A stretch of DNA of 10,122 nucleotides from Akkermansiaceae bacterium UBA7890 (GTDB lineage: Bacteria > Verrucomicrobiota > Verrucomicrobiia > Verrucomicrobiales > Akkermansiaceae). Each line of letters opens with the position of its first letter. Position 1 is the first letter of the stretch. Below the pieces are notes generated by a model. That model did no database searches and was not told where the DNA came from. It worked only from the letters and a program-made list of their open reading frames with translations. Positions 1 through 6,602 of the stretch are shown piece after piece. A program made the translations under genes and the position numbers. Location: the NCBI GenBank assembly GCA_002501065.1, contig DLRK01000140.1:16751-26872 (forward strand). Direction: 5' to 3'.

Positions 1-348
1 AAGGCTCCCAAGTCCGGAACGCGCGTTGCAAAGACCGCGAACGAAAACCGGGAGGCACCCACGCCCAAACCCGTCGATTCCACCCGACTCTACCTCGGCA
101 ACCTCTCATATGACGCCGCCGAGTATGAACTGGAGGAACTCTTCAAGGGAGTGGGGTCAGTGCGCGGCATCGAGATCGTCTACAATCGCAACACCCATAA
201 ATCCAAGGGCTACGGGTTTATCGAGATGGCGACCATTGATGAAGCCAAGCGCGCTGTTGAAGTCCTGCACGATCAACCCTTCATGGGACGCAAGATGATC
301 GTGAGCGGCGCCAAGTCGCAGGGCCTGGCTGATTCCGACGACCAGTAG
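1..348 (+). CDS. RNA-binding protein with one RRM domain (5' end outside window)
   Basis: The frame is open from base 1 to a TAG at 346-348, so the true start lies upstream of the window. The visible 115 residues begin with a basic, proline-rich tail and then give one RNA recognition motif. The RNP2-like strand reads LYLGNLSYD and the RNP1-like strand reads KGYGFIEM, about 40 residues apart as expected for a beta-alpha-beta-beta-alpha-beta RRM. The aromatic residues of RNP1 and RNP2 that stack on RNA bases are kept. The C-terminal tail is short and acidic. Small single-RRM proteins of this type in bacteria are thought to bind single-stranded RNA, but their targets are mostly unknown. An intrinsic terminator follows 18 bases after the stop, so the transcript probably ends here. 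An ATG at 151 lies inside the RRM and is not the real start. Confidence 0.9.
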   Translation, partial: KAPKSGTRVAKTANENREAPTPKPVDSTRLYLGNLSYDAAEYELEELFKGVGSVRGIEIVYNRNTHKSKGYGFIEMATIDEAKRAVEVLHDQPFMGRKMIVSGAKSQGLADSDDQ

Positions 349-366
349 TTTCGTTTTCCCTACCTT

Positions 367-399
367 CATCCCCGTGGGCTCCGGCTCACGGGGATTTTT
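367..399 (+). terminator. Intrinsic (rho-independent) terminator after the RRM gene
   Basis: A perfect 8-bp stem, TCCCCGTG (369-376) with CACGGGGA (387-394), is extended inward by G-U, G-C and C-G pairs around a UCCG loop and outward by an A-T pair. It is followed directly by five T residues (395-399). It sits 18-20 bases after the RRM protein stop codon and separates that gene from miaA. Confidence 0.85.
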
Positions 400-464
400 A
401 TGGTCTGGCCCCCTGAGCGGAGAGCGCAGAGTATCTCTCCGCCGGAAAACAACGGATCCTGATT

Positions 465-1367
465 CTGAACACCCCCTTCCACCCTCTCTACCTGTGCGGA
501 CCGACGGCCTCCGGAAAATCCTCCCATGCCCTGGCCCTGGCACGGTCCCTCAATGGCGAGATCGTCAATGCGGACGCCCTGCAACTCTACCGGGGCCTTG
601 AGATCATCACGGCTGCCCCCTGCGAAGAAGAGCGCCGCATGGCACCCCATCATCTCTATGGTGTGACCGATCCCGCTGATTCCCTCGATGCCGCTCTCTA
701 TCGCAAACTCGCACTTCCCGTTCTCGACGATATCTCCTCCCGGGGAAAACTGCCCATCATCGTGGGAGGTTCAGGACTTTACCTGAAGTTTCTCACGCAC
801 AAGCCGGCTGATCTGCCCTCCGCTGATCCCGATCTTCGCACCGAACTGGAAGCCCTTCCGCTAGCCGAACTGAACCGGCGCCTGGAGCAGGTCGATCCCA
901 TCGAAGCGGCTCGGATTGATCAAAACAACCCGCGCTACGTCCAGCGCGCGCTTGAGGTCAGCCTGATGACCGGTCGTCCTGTTTCCGAGCAACGAACATC
1001 CTTCGAAGCCCCCCCGGAATCACTTCGCGGCCTCCTGCTCTCCTGGGATTCCGGCACCCTGGAGAAACGCATCAGCAGGCGCACATCTCACATGCTTGAT
1101 CACGGTGCGATCGAAGAACTGGCCGCTCTATCTGCACTCGGTCCCGCCGTCTCCCGGGCAATCGGAATCCCGCAGCTGCAACGCCTCCTGGACGGGCAAA
1201 TCGACCGGAAAACCTGCGAGGAGGAAATTGTGATTGCCACCCGCCGGTATGCGAAACGCCAGCGCACCTGGTTCCGCCGCGAGAAGTGGCTTACGCCTGT
1301 TCCGGGCGATCTCTCTGAAGAGCAGATGATCACCACCGCTCGCGCCCTGCTCCGGACCGGACCGTAA
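465..1367 (+). CDS. miaA: tRNA dimethylallyltransferase MiaA
   Basis: MiaA transfers a dimethylallyl group from DMAPP to N6 of adenosine 37 in tRNAs reading UNN codons. From CTG 465 the product is 300 residues, normal for the family. It has a P-loop GPTASGKS (residues 12-19), the segment GEIVNADALQLYRG with the expected general-base Asp37, the GGSGLYL motif, NPRYVQRALEV followed by TGRPVSE, and the C-terminal TRRYAKRQRTWFRRE. The usual GTAKP after the LYRG motif reads ITAAP here, losing a commonly conserved Lys. The start is unusual: the frame opens after a TGA at 414-416 and contains no ATG, GTG or TTG before the P-loop; the first ATG (639) would remove it. The only plausible starts are the consecutive near-cognate codons ATC 456, CTG 459, ATT 462 and CTG 465, the last giving MNTPFHPLYLCGPT. 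No strong ribosome binding site is visible. nagB follows after 55 bases. Confidence 0.93.
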   Translation: MNTPFHPLYLCGPTASGKSSHALALARSLNGEIVNADALQLYRGLEIITAAPCEEERRMAPHHLYGVTDPADSLDAALYRKLALPVLDDISSRGKLPIIVGGSGLYLKFLTHKPADLPSADPDLRTELEALPLAELNRRLEQVDPIEAARIDQNNPRYVQRALEVSLMTGRPVSEQRTSFEAPPESLRGLLLSWDSGTLEKRISRRTSHMLDHGAIEELAALSALGPAVSRAIGIPQLQRLLDGQIDRKTCEEEIVIATRRYAKRQRTWFRREKWLTPVPGDLSEEQMITTARALLRTGP

Positions 1368-1422
1368 AGAAGTCCCAGACGCAGTTAAGAACAGTTCATA
1401 TTGATTCCAGCCGGCAAAATCT

Positions 1423-2208
1423 GTGAACTCCTCCCACCGTTCCCACCCCAGCATGCCTCAACTTCCCGCCCACCGCATTTTCCCCACTCCCGACGCCGCC
1501 TCTGAGGCTCTCGCAGCCGAAATCGGCGATCTTGTATCCACCCGTGCTTCAGAAGGCCGGACCGTGGTGCTGGGCCTCGCCACCGGCAGCACTCCCATCC
1601 GCCTTTACGCTGAATTGGCCCGTCTCCACCGGGAGGGACTCTCCTTCGCCAACGTCATCACCTTCAACCTCGACGAATACCTGGGCCTCGAACGGGATCA
1701 TCCCGAAAGCTACTGGCAGTTCATGCACCTCAGACTCTTCGATCATATTGATATCCCACCCGGAAACATTCACATCCCGGACGGCGGCATTCCCGACGAA
1801 GAACTGGAAGGATACTGTGCCGGTTATGAAAAGGCCATCTCCGAGGCGGGCGGGATTGACCTCCAGGTTCTTGGCATTGGCCGCAACGGCCATATCGGAT
1901 TCAACGAGCCCGGAGCAGCCCCGGACCTGCCCACCCACGTGACCGAATTGAATGAGGTGACCATCGGCGACGCTGCTGAGGCCTTCGGCGGGGGCGCAAA
2001 CGTCCCCCGACGTGCCATCACCATGGGCGTTAAAACCATCCTCGAGGCCCGGCGGGTGGCTCTCCTTGCCTTCGGTGAGTCGAAGGCGGAGATCGTCCGG
2101 CGCGCCCTCACACCGGGAATCACTCCGCAAGTCCCCGCCACCTACCTGCAATTGCACCCGGACTCCACCTGCTTCCTCGACCAGGACGCGGCAACTCAGT
2201 TGGGCTGA
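1423..2208 (+). CDS. nagB: Glucosamine-6-phosphate deaminase NagB
   Basis: NagB converts glucosamine 6-phosphate to fructose 6-phosphate and ammonia, linking amino-sugar catabolism and peptidoglycan sugar recycling to glycolysis. The 261-residue frame carries the family motifs in order: LGLATGSTP (residues 50-58, phosphate binding), FNLDEYLGL with Asp84 matching E. coli Asp72, and GIGRNGHIGFNEP with His157 and Glu162 matching E. coli His143 and Glu148. The position of E. coli Asp141 is Asn155 here; as I recall, the NGH form is also found in Gram-positive NagB enzymes, so activity is probably kept. The GTG at 1423 and the ATG at 1453 are both possible starts. Homology begins after the ATG (MPQLPAHRIF), and neither has a clear ribosome binding site, so the first 10 residues are uncertain. 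It lies 55 bases after miaA with no terminator between them and is convergent with the YlbF-family gene. Confidence 0.95.
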   Translation: MNSSHRSHPSMPQLPAHRIFPTPDAASEALAAEIGDLVSTRASEGRTVVLGLATGSTPIRLYAELARLHREGLSFANVITFNLDEYLGLERDHPESYWQFMHLRLFDHIDIPPGNIHIPDGGIPDEELEGYCAGYEKAISEAGGIDLQVLGIGRNGHIGFNEPGAAPDLPTHVTELNEVTIGDAAEAFGGGANVPRRAITMGVKTILEARRVALLAFGESKAEIVRRALTPGITPQVPATYLQLHPDSTCFLDQDAATQLG

Positions 2209-2216
2209 AGGGTCTG

Positions 2217-2261
2217 CCTTCCAGCCTGAAGGATCGTTTGGCACCGTCCACCCGGGACGGT
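2217..2261. terminator. Two small hairpins between convergent nagB and the YlbF-family gene
   Basis: In the 67-base convergent gap there are two inverted repeats: CCTTC (2217-2221) with GAAGG (2228-2232), and ACCGTCC (2243-2249) with GGACGGT (2255-2261), a 7-bp stem with a 5-base loop. Neither is followed by a good T tract on either strand. A role in ending both convergent transcripts is inferred from position only. Confidence 0.35.
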
Positions 2262-2275
2262 CACTAGCTGCAGCC

Positions 2276-2689
2276 TCAGCCCCCCTCCCCCTCACTGCAG
2301 CATCCGCCCTGATCGAGGAGATCCTCCTCGACTGGCACGCGGCCGAGTTCCAGGGTCTTCCCCACATACTTTCCGATCGCCATCTGGACAGACTGCAGAC
2401 ACTCCTGCGCATCCATGAAATCGCGGGCCACTGAATTCTGCAGGAGCGCCATGCGGGCCGCCTCGAAGTCCTCCATTTCGCCATCACTCAATTCCAGCCC
2501 GGACTCCTGCTTCTGGCCCAGTTCATGGTGGCGCTCCTGGACATTCTGAAACTGCAACTTGGCAGCATCGTCTTCAAGGAAGCTCTTCACCTTTTCCAGG
2601 AGAGACTTGTATTCGGGATCCTCCGCAATAACCGCGCAAAGCTCCTTGGTCTTACTCATCACTTGCGAGTCGTTCGCCAGCATTGTCAT
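2276..2689 (-). CDS. YlbF/YmcA-family (Com_YlbF, DUF964) protein
   Basis: The 137-residue product is small, acidic and almost entirely helical. Its pattern fits the YlbF/YmcA family: an N-terminal helix around KTKELCAVIAEDPEYKSL, a middle helix with Gln/Glu-rich repeats (FQNVQERHHELGQKQESG), and a C-terminal helix starting NSVARDFMDAQECLQSV. In Bacillus, YlbF and YmcA form a complex with YaaT that affects RNase Y activity and development; that role cannot be assumed here, where no partner gene is in the window. The tail ends in GGCCSEGEGG, with a Cys pair. Starts at 2689, 2683 and 2659 are all ATG in frame; GGGG lies 8 bases before the 2683 ATG, and the family homology begins around the 2659 ATG. 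The family assignment rests on pattern recognition and is fairly secure, the function is not. Confidence 0.75.
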   Translation of the reverse strand: MTMLANDSQVMSKTKELCAVIAEDPEYKSLLEKVKSFLEDDAAKLQFQNVQERHHELGQKQESGLELSDGEMEDFEAARMALLQNSVARDFMDAQECLQSVQMAIGKYVGKTLELGRVPVEEDLLDQGGCCSEGEGG

Positions 2690-2991
2690 GCCCCATGAAT
2701 ACGTCTCTTTCGCCCTTCAGGCAATACGCGATGTCACTCGGAATAGAGAATTCAGAGTTTTGCTGCCGGCCCCAACCCGCCGACACCGATTGGTTCACCT
2801 TTTAACCCCTTCTTCAGGTTCTTCCGCGAAAACAGGGAGCCGCCTGCGACAGGGCGGAACCCGCTCCCACTCTCGAGATAACCCGGTCGCTCGGGATCCT
2901 GACCATCAAAGACGTGCGCGAGATCGCCCTCTCCTGATCGCCGCCTTGGGGATCCGAACATCATGACCTCAGGCACCATCTGCCAGATATC
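2690..2991. other. Intergenic spacer between acpS and the YlbF-family gene
   Basis: About 300 bases separate the acpS stop from the YlbF-family start, both on the minus strand. No tRNA, known riboswitch or convincing promoter was recognised. A 75-codon minus-strand frame (2979 to 2752, ATG start 12 bases after the acpS stop) has fairly GC-rich third positions but no recognisable domain and no ribosome binding site, so it is not called as a gene. The spacer also holds the hairpin at 2835-2868. Confidence 0.6.
2830..2868 (-). terminator. Candidate terminator hairpin of the purH-pdxJ-acpS operon
   Basis: Read on the minus strand, GGGAG (2868-2864) pairs with CTCCC (2839-2835), enclosing an inner CCGCC (2857-2853) pairing with GGCGG (2844-2840) and an 8-base loop. 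The two stems stack with a 6-base bulge on one side. The 3' side runs into TGTTTT. The T tract is short and the element lies about 125 bases after the acpS stop, so the call is tentative. Confidence 0.35.
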
Positions 2992-3378
2992 TCACTGCTC
3001 ACCCATCGCCACCGCGTTGGCTGCGGCATAGTTCCTGGCATGCGTCAGGCTGATCTTTACCTGGGTAATCCCCCGTTCTTCCACAAACTCCCGGCCGCGA
3101 CCGTGCAGGATCATCTTCGGTTCCCCTGAGTGCAGACGTGTGATCTCCATATCCTGCCACCCCAGCAGTTCGCCGATCCCCGTCCCAAAGGCCTTGGAGA
3201 CCGCCTCCTTGGCCGCCCAGCGTGCCGCAAAGTGAATCGCAGGTCGCTGCTGCTTCAAGCAGTAGTCACGTTCTTCCGTCGTGAAAATACGTTCCAGGAA
3301 TCGATCGCCAAATTCCTCCATCGCCTCCTCGATGCGCTCCACCTCGATGACGTCGATGCCAATACCGAAGATCTTCAT
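2992..3378 (-). CDS. acpS: Holo-[acyl-carrier-protein] synthase AcpS
   Basis: AcpS moves the 4'-phosphopantetheine arm from coenzyme A to the serine of apo-ACP, which activates ACP for fatty acid synthesis. The ATG at 3378 gives 128 residues starting MKIFGIGIDVIEVERI, the standard family length and N-terminus. The Mg-binding residues are in place: Asp9 in GIGIDV and Glu58 in RWAAKEAVSKA. The C-terminal KISLTHARNYAAANAV matches the usual SLSH region. A longer frame from 3456 exists but adds 26 residues that overlap pdxJ and have no counterpart in the family. The start codon overlaps the pdxJ stop as ATGA, with GGGGAG just upstream, which points to translational coupling. pdxJ-acpS adjacency is a known arrangement in many Gram-negatives. 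Confidence 0.96.
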   Translation of the reverse strand: MKIFGIGIDVIEVERIEEAMEEFGDRFLERIFTTEERDYCLKQQRPAIHFAARWAAKEAVSKAFGTGIGELLGWQDMEITRLHSGEPKMILHGRGREFVEERGITQVKISLTHARNYAAANAVAMGEQ

Positions 3379-4124
3379 GTCTCCCCGGAATATCCCTTCA
3401 TGGCTTCCGCCATTTCCCGCACCGCCTGCTCCAGACCTGTCGTGATGGCCCGGCAAACAATGCTGTGTCCGATGTTGAGTTCCAGGAGGTGGGGCACCTG
3501 GAAGAGTTCCTCGATGTTGCGGTAGTTGATTCCGTGTCCGGCATTAACCTGCAATCCCAGTTCGTGACCAAGCCGGGCGCCAGCTACCAGTCTCTTGATT
3601 TCACCCACGTGATCCGCTCCGGTCGAATTCGCAAAGCAGCCGGTATGCAATTCTATCATCTCGGCCTCGATTTCGGCGGAGGCGCGAATCTGTTCCTCGT
3701 CCGGATCAATGAACATGCTCACCATGCTCCCCCTCCTCCGGAGAGTGGCCACCGTGGTGCGCAGGCTCTCCTGCTGCCCCGCCACATCGAGTCCACCCTC
3801 GGTCGTGATCTCCTGCCGGTTCTCGGGAACCAGGCACACGAAATCCGGTGCCAGCCTCAGCGCGATCTCCAGCATTTCAGCCGTGCTCGCCATCTCAAAG
3901 TTGATCGGCAGATCGCAGGCTTTCTTCACCCGTAACACATCCTCCTCCTGCACGTGCCGCCGATCCCCCCGCACGTGCATGGTTATGGAATCCGCCCCGC
4001 CCGTCCTGGCTGCCAGGGACGCCGCCACGATGTCCGGTTCGGCATTGGGCGAATCGAGCATGGTGGCGTAGCGGGCCTGCCTCAGCGTGCCGACGTGATC
4101 TATGTTGACTCCCAGTTTCAGCAT
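3375..4124 (-). CDS. pdxJ: Pyridoxine 5'-phosphate synthase PdxJ
   Basis: PdxJ condenses 1-deoxy-D-xylulose 5-phosphate with 3-amino-2-oxopropyl phosphate to make pyridoxine 5'-phosphate in the DXP-dependent vitamin B6 pathway. The 249-residue TIM-barrel protein starts MLKLGVNIDHVGTLR. It keeps the active-site positions His50 (SITMHVRGDRRH, E. coli His45), Glu77 (INFEMA, E. coli Glu72), Glu158 (IELHTG, E. coli Glu153) and His197 (VNAGHGINYRN, E. coli His193). Also present are CLVPENRQEITTEGGLDV and the phosphate-binding ELNIGHS. It lies 51 bases after purH and overlaps acpS by ATGA. The nearest ribosome-binding-like sequence, AGGA, is 13 bases before the ATG, a little far. The enzyme implies de novo B6 synthesis through the DXP-dependent route. 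Confidence 0.97.
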   Translation of the reverse strand: MLKLGVNIDHVGTLRQARYATMLDSPNAEPDIVAASLAARTGGADSITMHVRGDRRHVQEEDVLRVKKACDLPINFEMASTAEMLEIALRLAPDFVCLVPENRQEITTEGGLDVAGQQESLRTTVATLRRRGSMVSMFIDPDEEQIRASAEIEAEMIELHTGCFANSTGADHVGEIKRLVAGARLGHELGLQVNAGHGINYRNIEELFQVPHLLELNIGHSIVCRAITTGLEQAVREMAEAMKGYSGET

Positions 4125-4175
4125 TTCAAATCACAGATCCTGAACCCTCCAGAATTGAAAATCCAGACTCCCTCC

Positions 4176-5720
4176 CTAATGACGGAAGTGGCGATGTCCA
4201 GTAAAGACCATCGAGAGGTCCGCCTCGTTCGCTGCTGTAATGACCTCTTCATCCCGCACCGATCCTCCCGGTTGAATACAGGCGGTAGCCCCGGCCTTGA
4301 TGGCCGCTTCCAGTCCATCCGCAAAAGGGAACATCGCATCGGAGGCGATGACGCTGCCCTTCAGGGGCAAACCAGCCTCCTCCGCCTTCCAGACCGCGAT
4401 GCGCGAGGAATCCACCCGGCTCATCTGACCTGCCCCGATCCCAATCGTGCTGTCGGTGGAGGCAAACACGATGGCATTCGACTTCACATGCTTGACCACC
4501 CGCCAGGCAAAGCGCATGGCCCGCAATTCCTCCTCGGTGGGCGGACGTTCGGTGACCACCTTCTCCTCCAGTTTATCGAGCCCCATGACAGTGTGATCCC
4601 GATCCATCACCATCAGCCCACCGGGAGCTGAGCGCAGGAGCGGCTCCTTTTTCGCCCGCTTATAAGCTTCGTGCATCTTCATCAGGCGCAGGTTCTTCTT
4701 CTTCTGGAGGATTGCCCGCGCTTCCGATTCGAAATCAGGAGCAATGATGACATCCGTGAAAATCTCGCTGATCACCCGCGCCAGACTTTCGGTGAGTGGC
4801 CGATTGCAGACGATCACGCCACCGAAGGGAGCCTGCCGGTCAGTCTCAAAGGCCTTCTGCCAGGCCATCCGGAGATCCTCGTCATCCTGTCCCACCCCGC
4901 ACGGATTGGTGTGCTTCAGGATCGCCACTGTCGGTCGCCGGAAATCGAGAATGAGATCGGCGGCTGCTTCAATGTCCAGGATATTGGTGTAACTGAGTTC
5001 CTTCCCCTGCAGTTTGCTGAAGTGATCACCAAAGGAACCGTAAAGCCGGGCCTTCTGGTGTGGATTGTCGCCATAACGCAACTCCCGCTCCAGAGGCAGC
5101 GTGGTCGAGAAGCATGCCGTTGTACTGTCGTCGCACTTGCCGAGATAGTTCGCGATCGCAGTGTCGTAGTCCGCCGTGCGCTTGAAGACCTTGAGCGACA
5201 ATTCCTCCCTCAACCGCAGGCTGGTGTCTCCCTCGTGACTCCGCATTTCCTCCAGCACGCGTTCGTAATCCTCCGGGTCGGTCACCACTGTCACGGAAGT
5301 GGCATTCTTGGCCGCACTCCGCAGCATGGAGGGCCCCCCGATATCAATATTCTCGATGGCTTCCTCCATGGTCACCTCCTCCTTCGCAACGGTCTCCTCG
5401 AATGGGTAGAGGTTGACTACCACCAGGTCGATCGGCTCAATCCCATTCTCCTTCGCCTGACGCAGGTGCTCCTCGGAATCACGCTTGTGCAGGAGTCCGC
5501 CGTGCACCTTGGGATGCAGGGTCTTGACCCGTCCCTCGAACAACTCCGGCGCCTCGGTGTAGTCGGACACATCAATCACAGGCAGATTCGCTTCCCGCAG
5601 CGCCTTCGCGGTCCCTCCGGTCGAGAGTAACTCCACCTGGAACTCCTCATGCAGAGTTCTCGCAAAATCGACCAGATCCGTCTTGTTCGAGACTGAGAGG
5701 AGCGCGCGTTGGATTGCCAT
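4176..5720 (-). CDS. purH: Bifunctional AICAR transformylase / IMP cyclohydrolase PurH
   Basis: PurH carries out the last two steps of de novo purine synthesis: formylation of AICAR with 10-formyl-tetrahydrofolate, then ring closure to IMP. The 514-residue product has the usual length and two domains. The N-terminal IMP cyclohydrolase domain shows ALLSVSNKTDLV, LLSTGGTAKAL, GRVKTLHPKVHGGLL (with Lys66) and NIDIGGPSMLRSAAKN. The C-terminal transformylase domain shows LRYGDNPHQKA, the catalytic AILKHTNPCGVG (Lys269, His270), SNAIVFA, SDAMFPFADG and the end IQPGGSVRDEE with TGHRHFRH. All key residues are intact. The ATG at 5720 has AGGG about 9-12 bases upstream. It is the first gene of a likely purH-pdxJ-acpS operon, although such grouping across unrelated pathways may only reflect shared housekeeping expression. 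Confidence 0.98.
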   Translation of the reverse strand: MAIQRALLSVSNKTDLVDFARTLHEEFQVELLSTGGTAKALREANLPVIDVSDYTEAPELFEGRVKTLHPKVHGGLLHKRDSEEHLRQAKENGIEPIDLVVVNLYPFEETVAKEEVTMEEAIENIDIGGPSMLRSAAKNATSVTVVTDPEDYERVLEEMRSHEGDTSLRLREELSLKVFKRTADYDTAIANYLGKCDDSTTACFSTTLPLERELRYGDNPHQKARLYGSFGDHFSKLQGKELSYTNILDIEAAADLILDFRRPTVAILKHTNPCGVGQDDEDLRMAWQKAFETDRQAPFGGVIVCNRPLTESLARVISEIFTDVIIAPDFESEARAILQKKKNLRLMKMHEAYKRAKKEPLLRSAPGGLMVMDRDHTVMGLDKLEEKVVTERPPTEEELRAMRFAWRVVKHVKSNAIVFASTDSTIGIGAGQMSRVDSSRIAVWKAEEAGLPLKGSVIASDAMFPFADGLEAAIKAGATACIQPGGSVRDEEVITAANEADLSMVFTGHRHFRH

Positions 5721-5761
5721 TTGCCCGGTCCCTAGCCCTCCGTCCCACCCACCGCAAGCGC

Positions 5762-5767
5762 ATTATC
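5762..5767 (-). promoter_or_regulatory. Possible -10 element upstream of purH
   Basis: On the minus strand GATAAT lies about 41 bases before the purH ATG, in the 89-base gap after the LprI-like gene. No good TTGACA-like -35 is present at 16-18 bases, so this would be a weak or activator-dependent promoter. It is a single-hexamer match and should be read as a candidate only. Confidence 0.25.
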
Positions 5768-5809
5768 CCGCTTCTTGAGGCTTGACGCCGACCGGAAACC
5801 TCTCAACCC

Positions 5810-6553
5810 CTATTCTTCACCTGTTTTGTCCTCAGGCACTGCTTTGAGCAATTCCTTCAAATCCTTCGCGTTGAGAGCCCTCACCCGGAGGTAATGCCCT
5901 TCAAAATAAGCACGCGTCCCGTGAAAGAACCCTGTATTTTCCCCGATGACCTCAATTCGCCCATCCCCTCGACGGTTATTCAGGAAGGTCAGCCACATCG
6001 GCGCCTCGTCCGGTGAATACCTAACCGAAAACCGCGCCATTGATCCGTTCACCTCAGCCTGCCCATCACAAATCCCGCTGTGAAAAGTCGGCCCTCTCAC
6101 CACCGCGAGACTGAAATACAGTTTCCCGTTCCGCTCAACGATCCGCAACTCTCCCGCATAACCATCCCAGTAGACTCCGTCCCACTTTCCGGGCGTGCCT
6201 CTGGGAGAGGGAGCACCTGCGCCCTTCCATGCCTTCATCCACGTGATCCGACTCTCCGTCATCAAGGCTGCACTTGTCCAGTAATCCGGGTCGTCCTCCG
6301 GTTTCTTCTTCAGTCTTTTCGAGTCCCAGGTCGACATATAGTCACGATGGTCAATCCATTTTCGCTGGTCTTCCTGCACCCTGGCAAAGACATATTCCGG
6401 AATGCTCTTTTCCAAATCCTGGTAGGTCACGTTCAGCAGCTTGTCCTGTGCCGCAAACTCTGCCTTGGCCTTATCTAGTTCCTTGCCCCTCGCCATGAGG
6501 GCCAGAACGAATCCAAGAACTGTGATGAGAACGACTTTCATTACGCGATTCAA
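5810..6553 (-). CDS. Exported LprI-like (DUF1311) two-domain protein
   Basis: The 247-residue product begins with a signal-peptide-like segment (MNRVMKVVLITVLGFVLALMA). It is followed at about residues 27-108 by a helical region typical of the LprI/DUF1311 family: LNVTYQDLEKSIP, then QEDQRKWIDHRD and a Trp-rich end (ITWMKAWKG). Mycobacterial LprI inhibits host lysozyme, but most family members have no tested function. The usual family cysteines are absent; the only Cys is near residue 163. The second part (about 118-236) is rich in beta strands, with WDGVYWDGYAGELRI, FSLAVVRGPTFHSG and GTRAYFEGHYLRV; I do not recognise it as a named domain. The start is TTG at 6553, chosen because GGAGGA lies 8 bases upstream; an ATG four codons later (6541) is too far from that site. 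It follows the methyltransferase by 49 bases and may be cotranscribed. Confidence 0.75.
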   Translation of the reverse strand: MNRVMKVVLITVLGFVLALMARGKELDKAKAEFAAQDKLLNVTYQDLEKSIPEYVFARVQEDQRKWIDHRDYMSTWDSKRLKKKPEDDPDYWTSAALMTESRITWMKAWKGAGAPSPRGTPGKWDGVYWDGYAGELRIVERNGKLYFSLAVVRGPTFHSGICDGQAEVNGSMARFSVRYSPDEAPMWLTFLNNRRGDGRIEVIGENTGFFHGTRAYFEGHYLRVRALNAKDLKELLKAVPEDKTGEE

Positions 6554-6602
6554 TCCGGATTCCTCCGTCCGTCAATCCACCCTTCGTCCTGCCTTTCTTT
6601 TT

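Noticed and set aside
1549..2487. 312-codon open frame on the minus strand
   Set aside because: It lies antisense to nagB and part of the YlbF-family gene, both of which have clear family motifs. The frame is long only because high GC content removes stops; its translation has no recognisable domain.
2752..2979. 75-codon frame after acpS as a real gene
   Set aside because: No ribosome binding site and no domain, and it contains the candidate terminator hairpin. Kept only as a remark in the spacer entry.
3379..3456. N-terminal extension of acpS
   Set aside because: The extra 26 residues overlap the pdxJ coding end and have no family counterpart; the ATG at 3378 overlapping the pdxJ stop gives the exact standard AcpS N-terminus.
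4671..5630. 319-codon open frame on the plus strand
   Set aside because: It is fully antisense to purH, whose motifs are intact. Its translation is compositionally odd and shows no domain.
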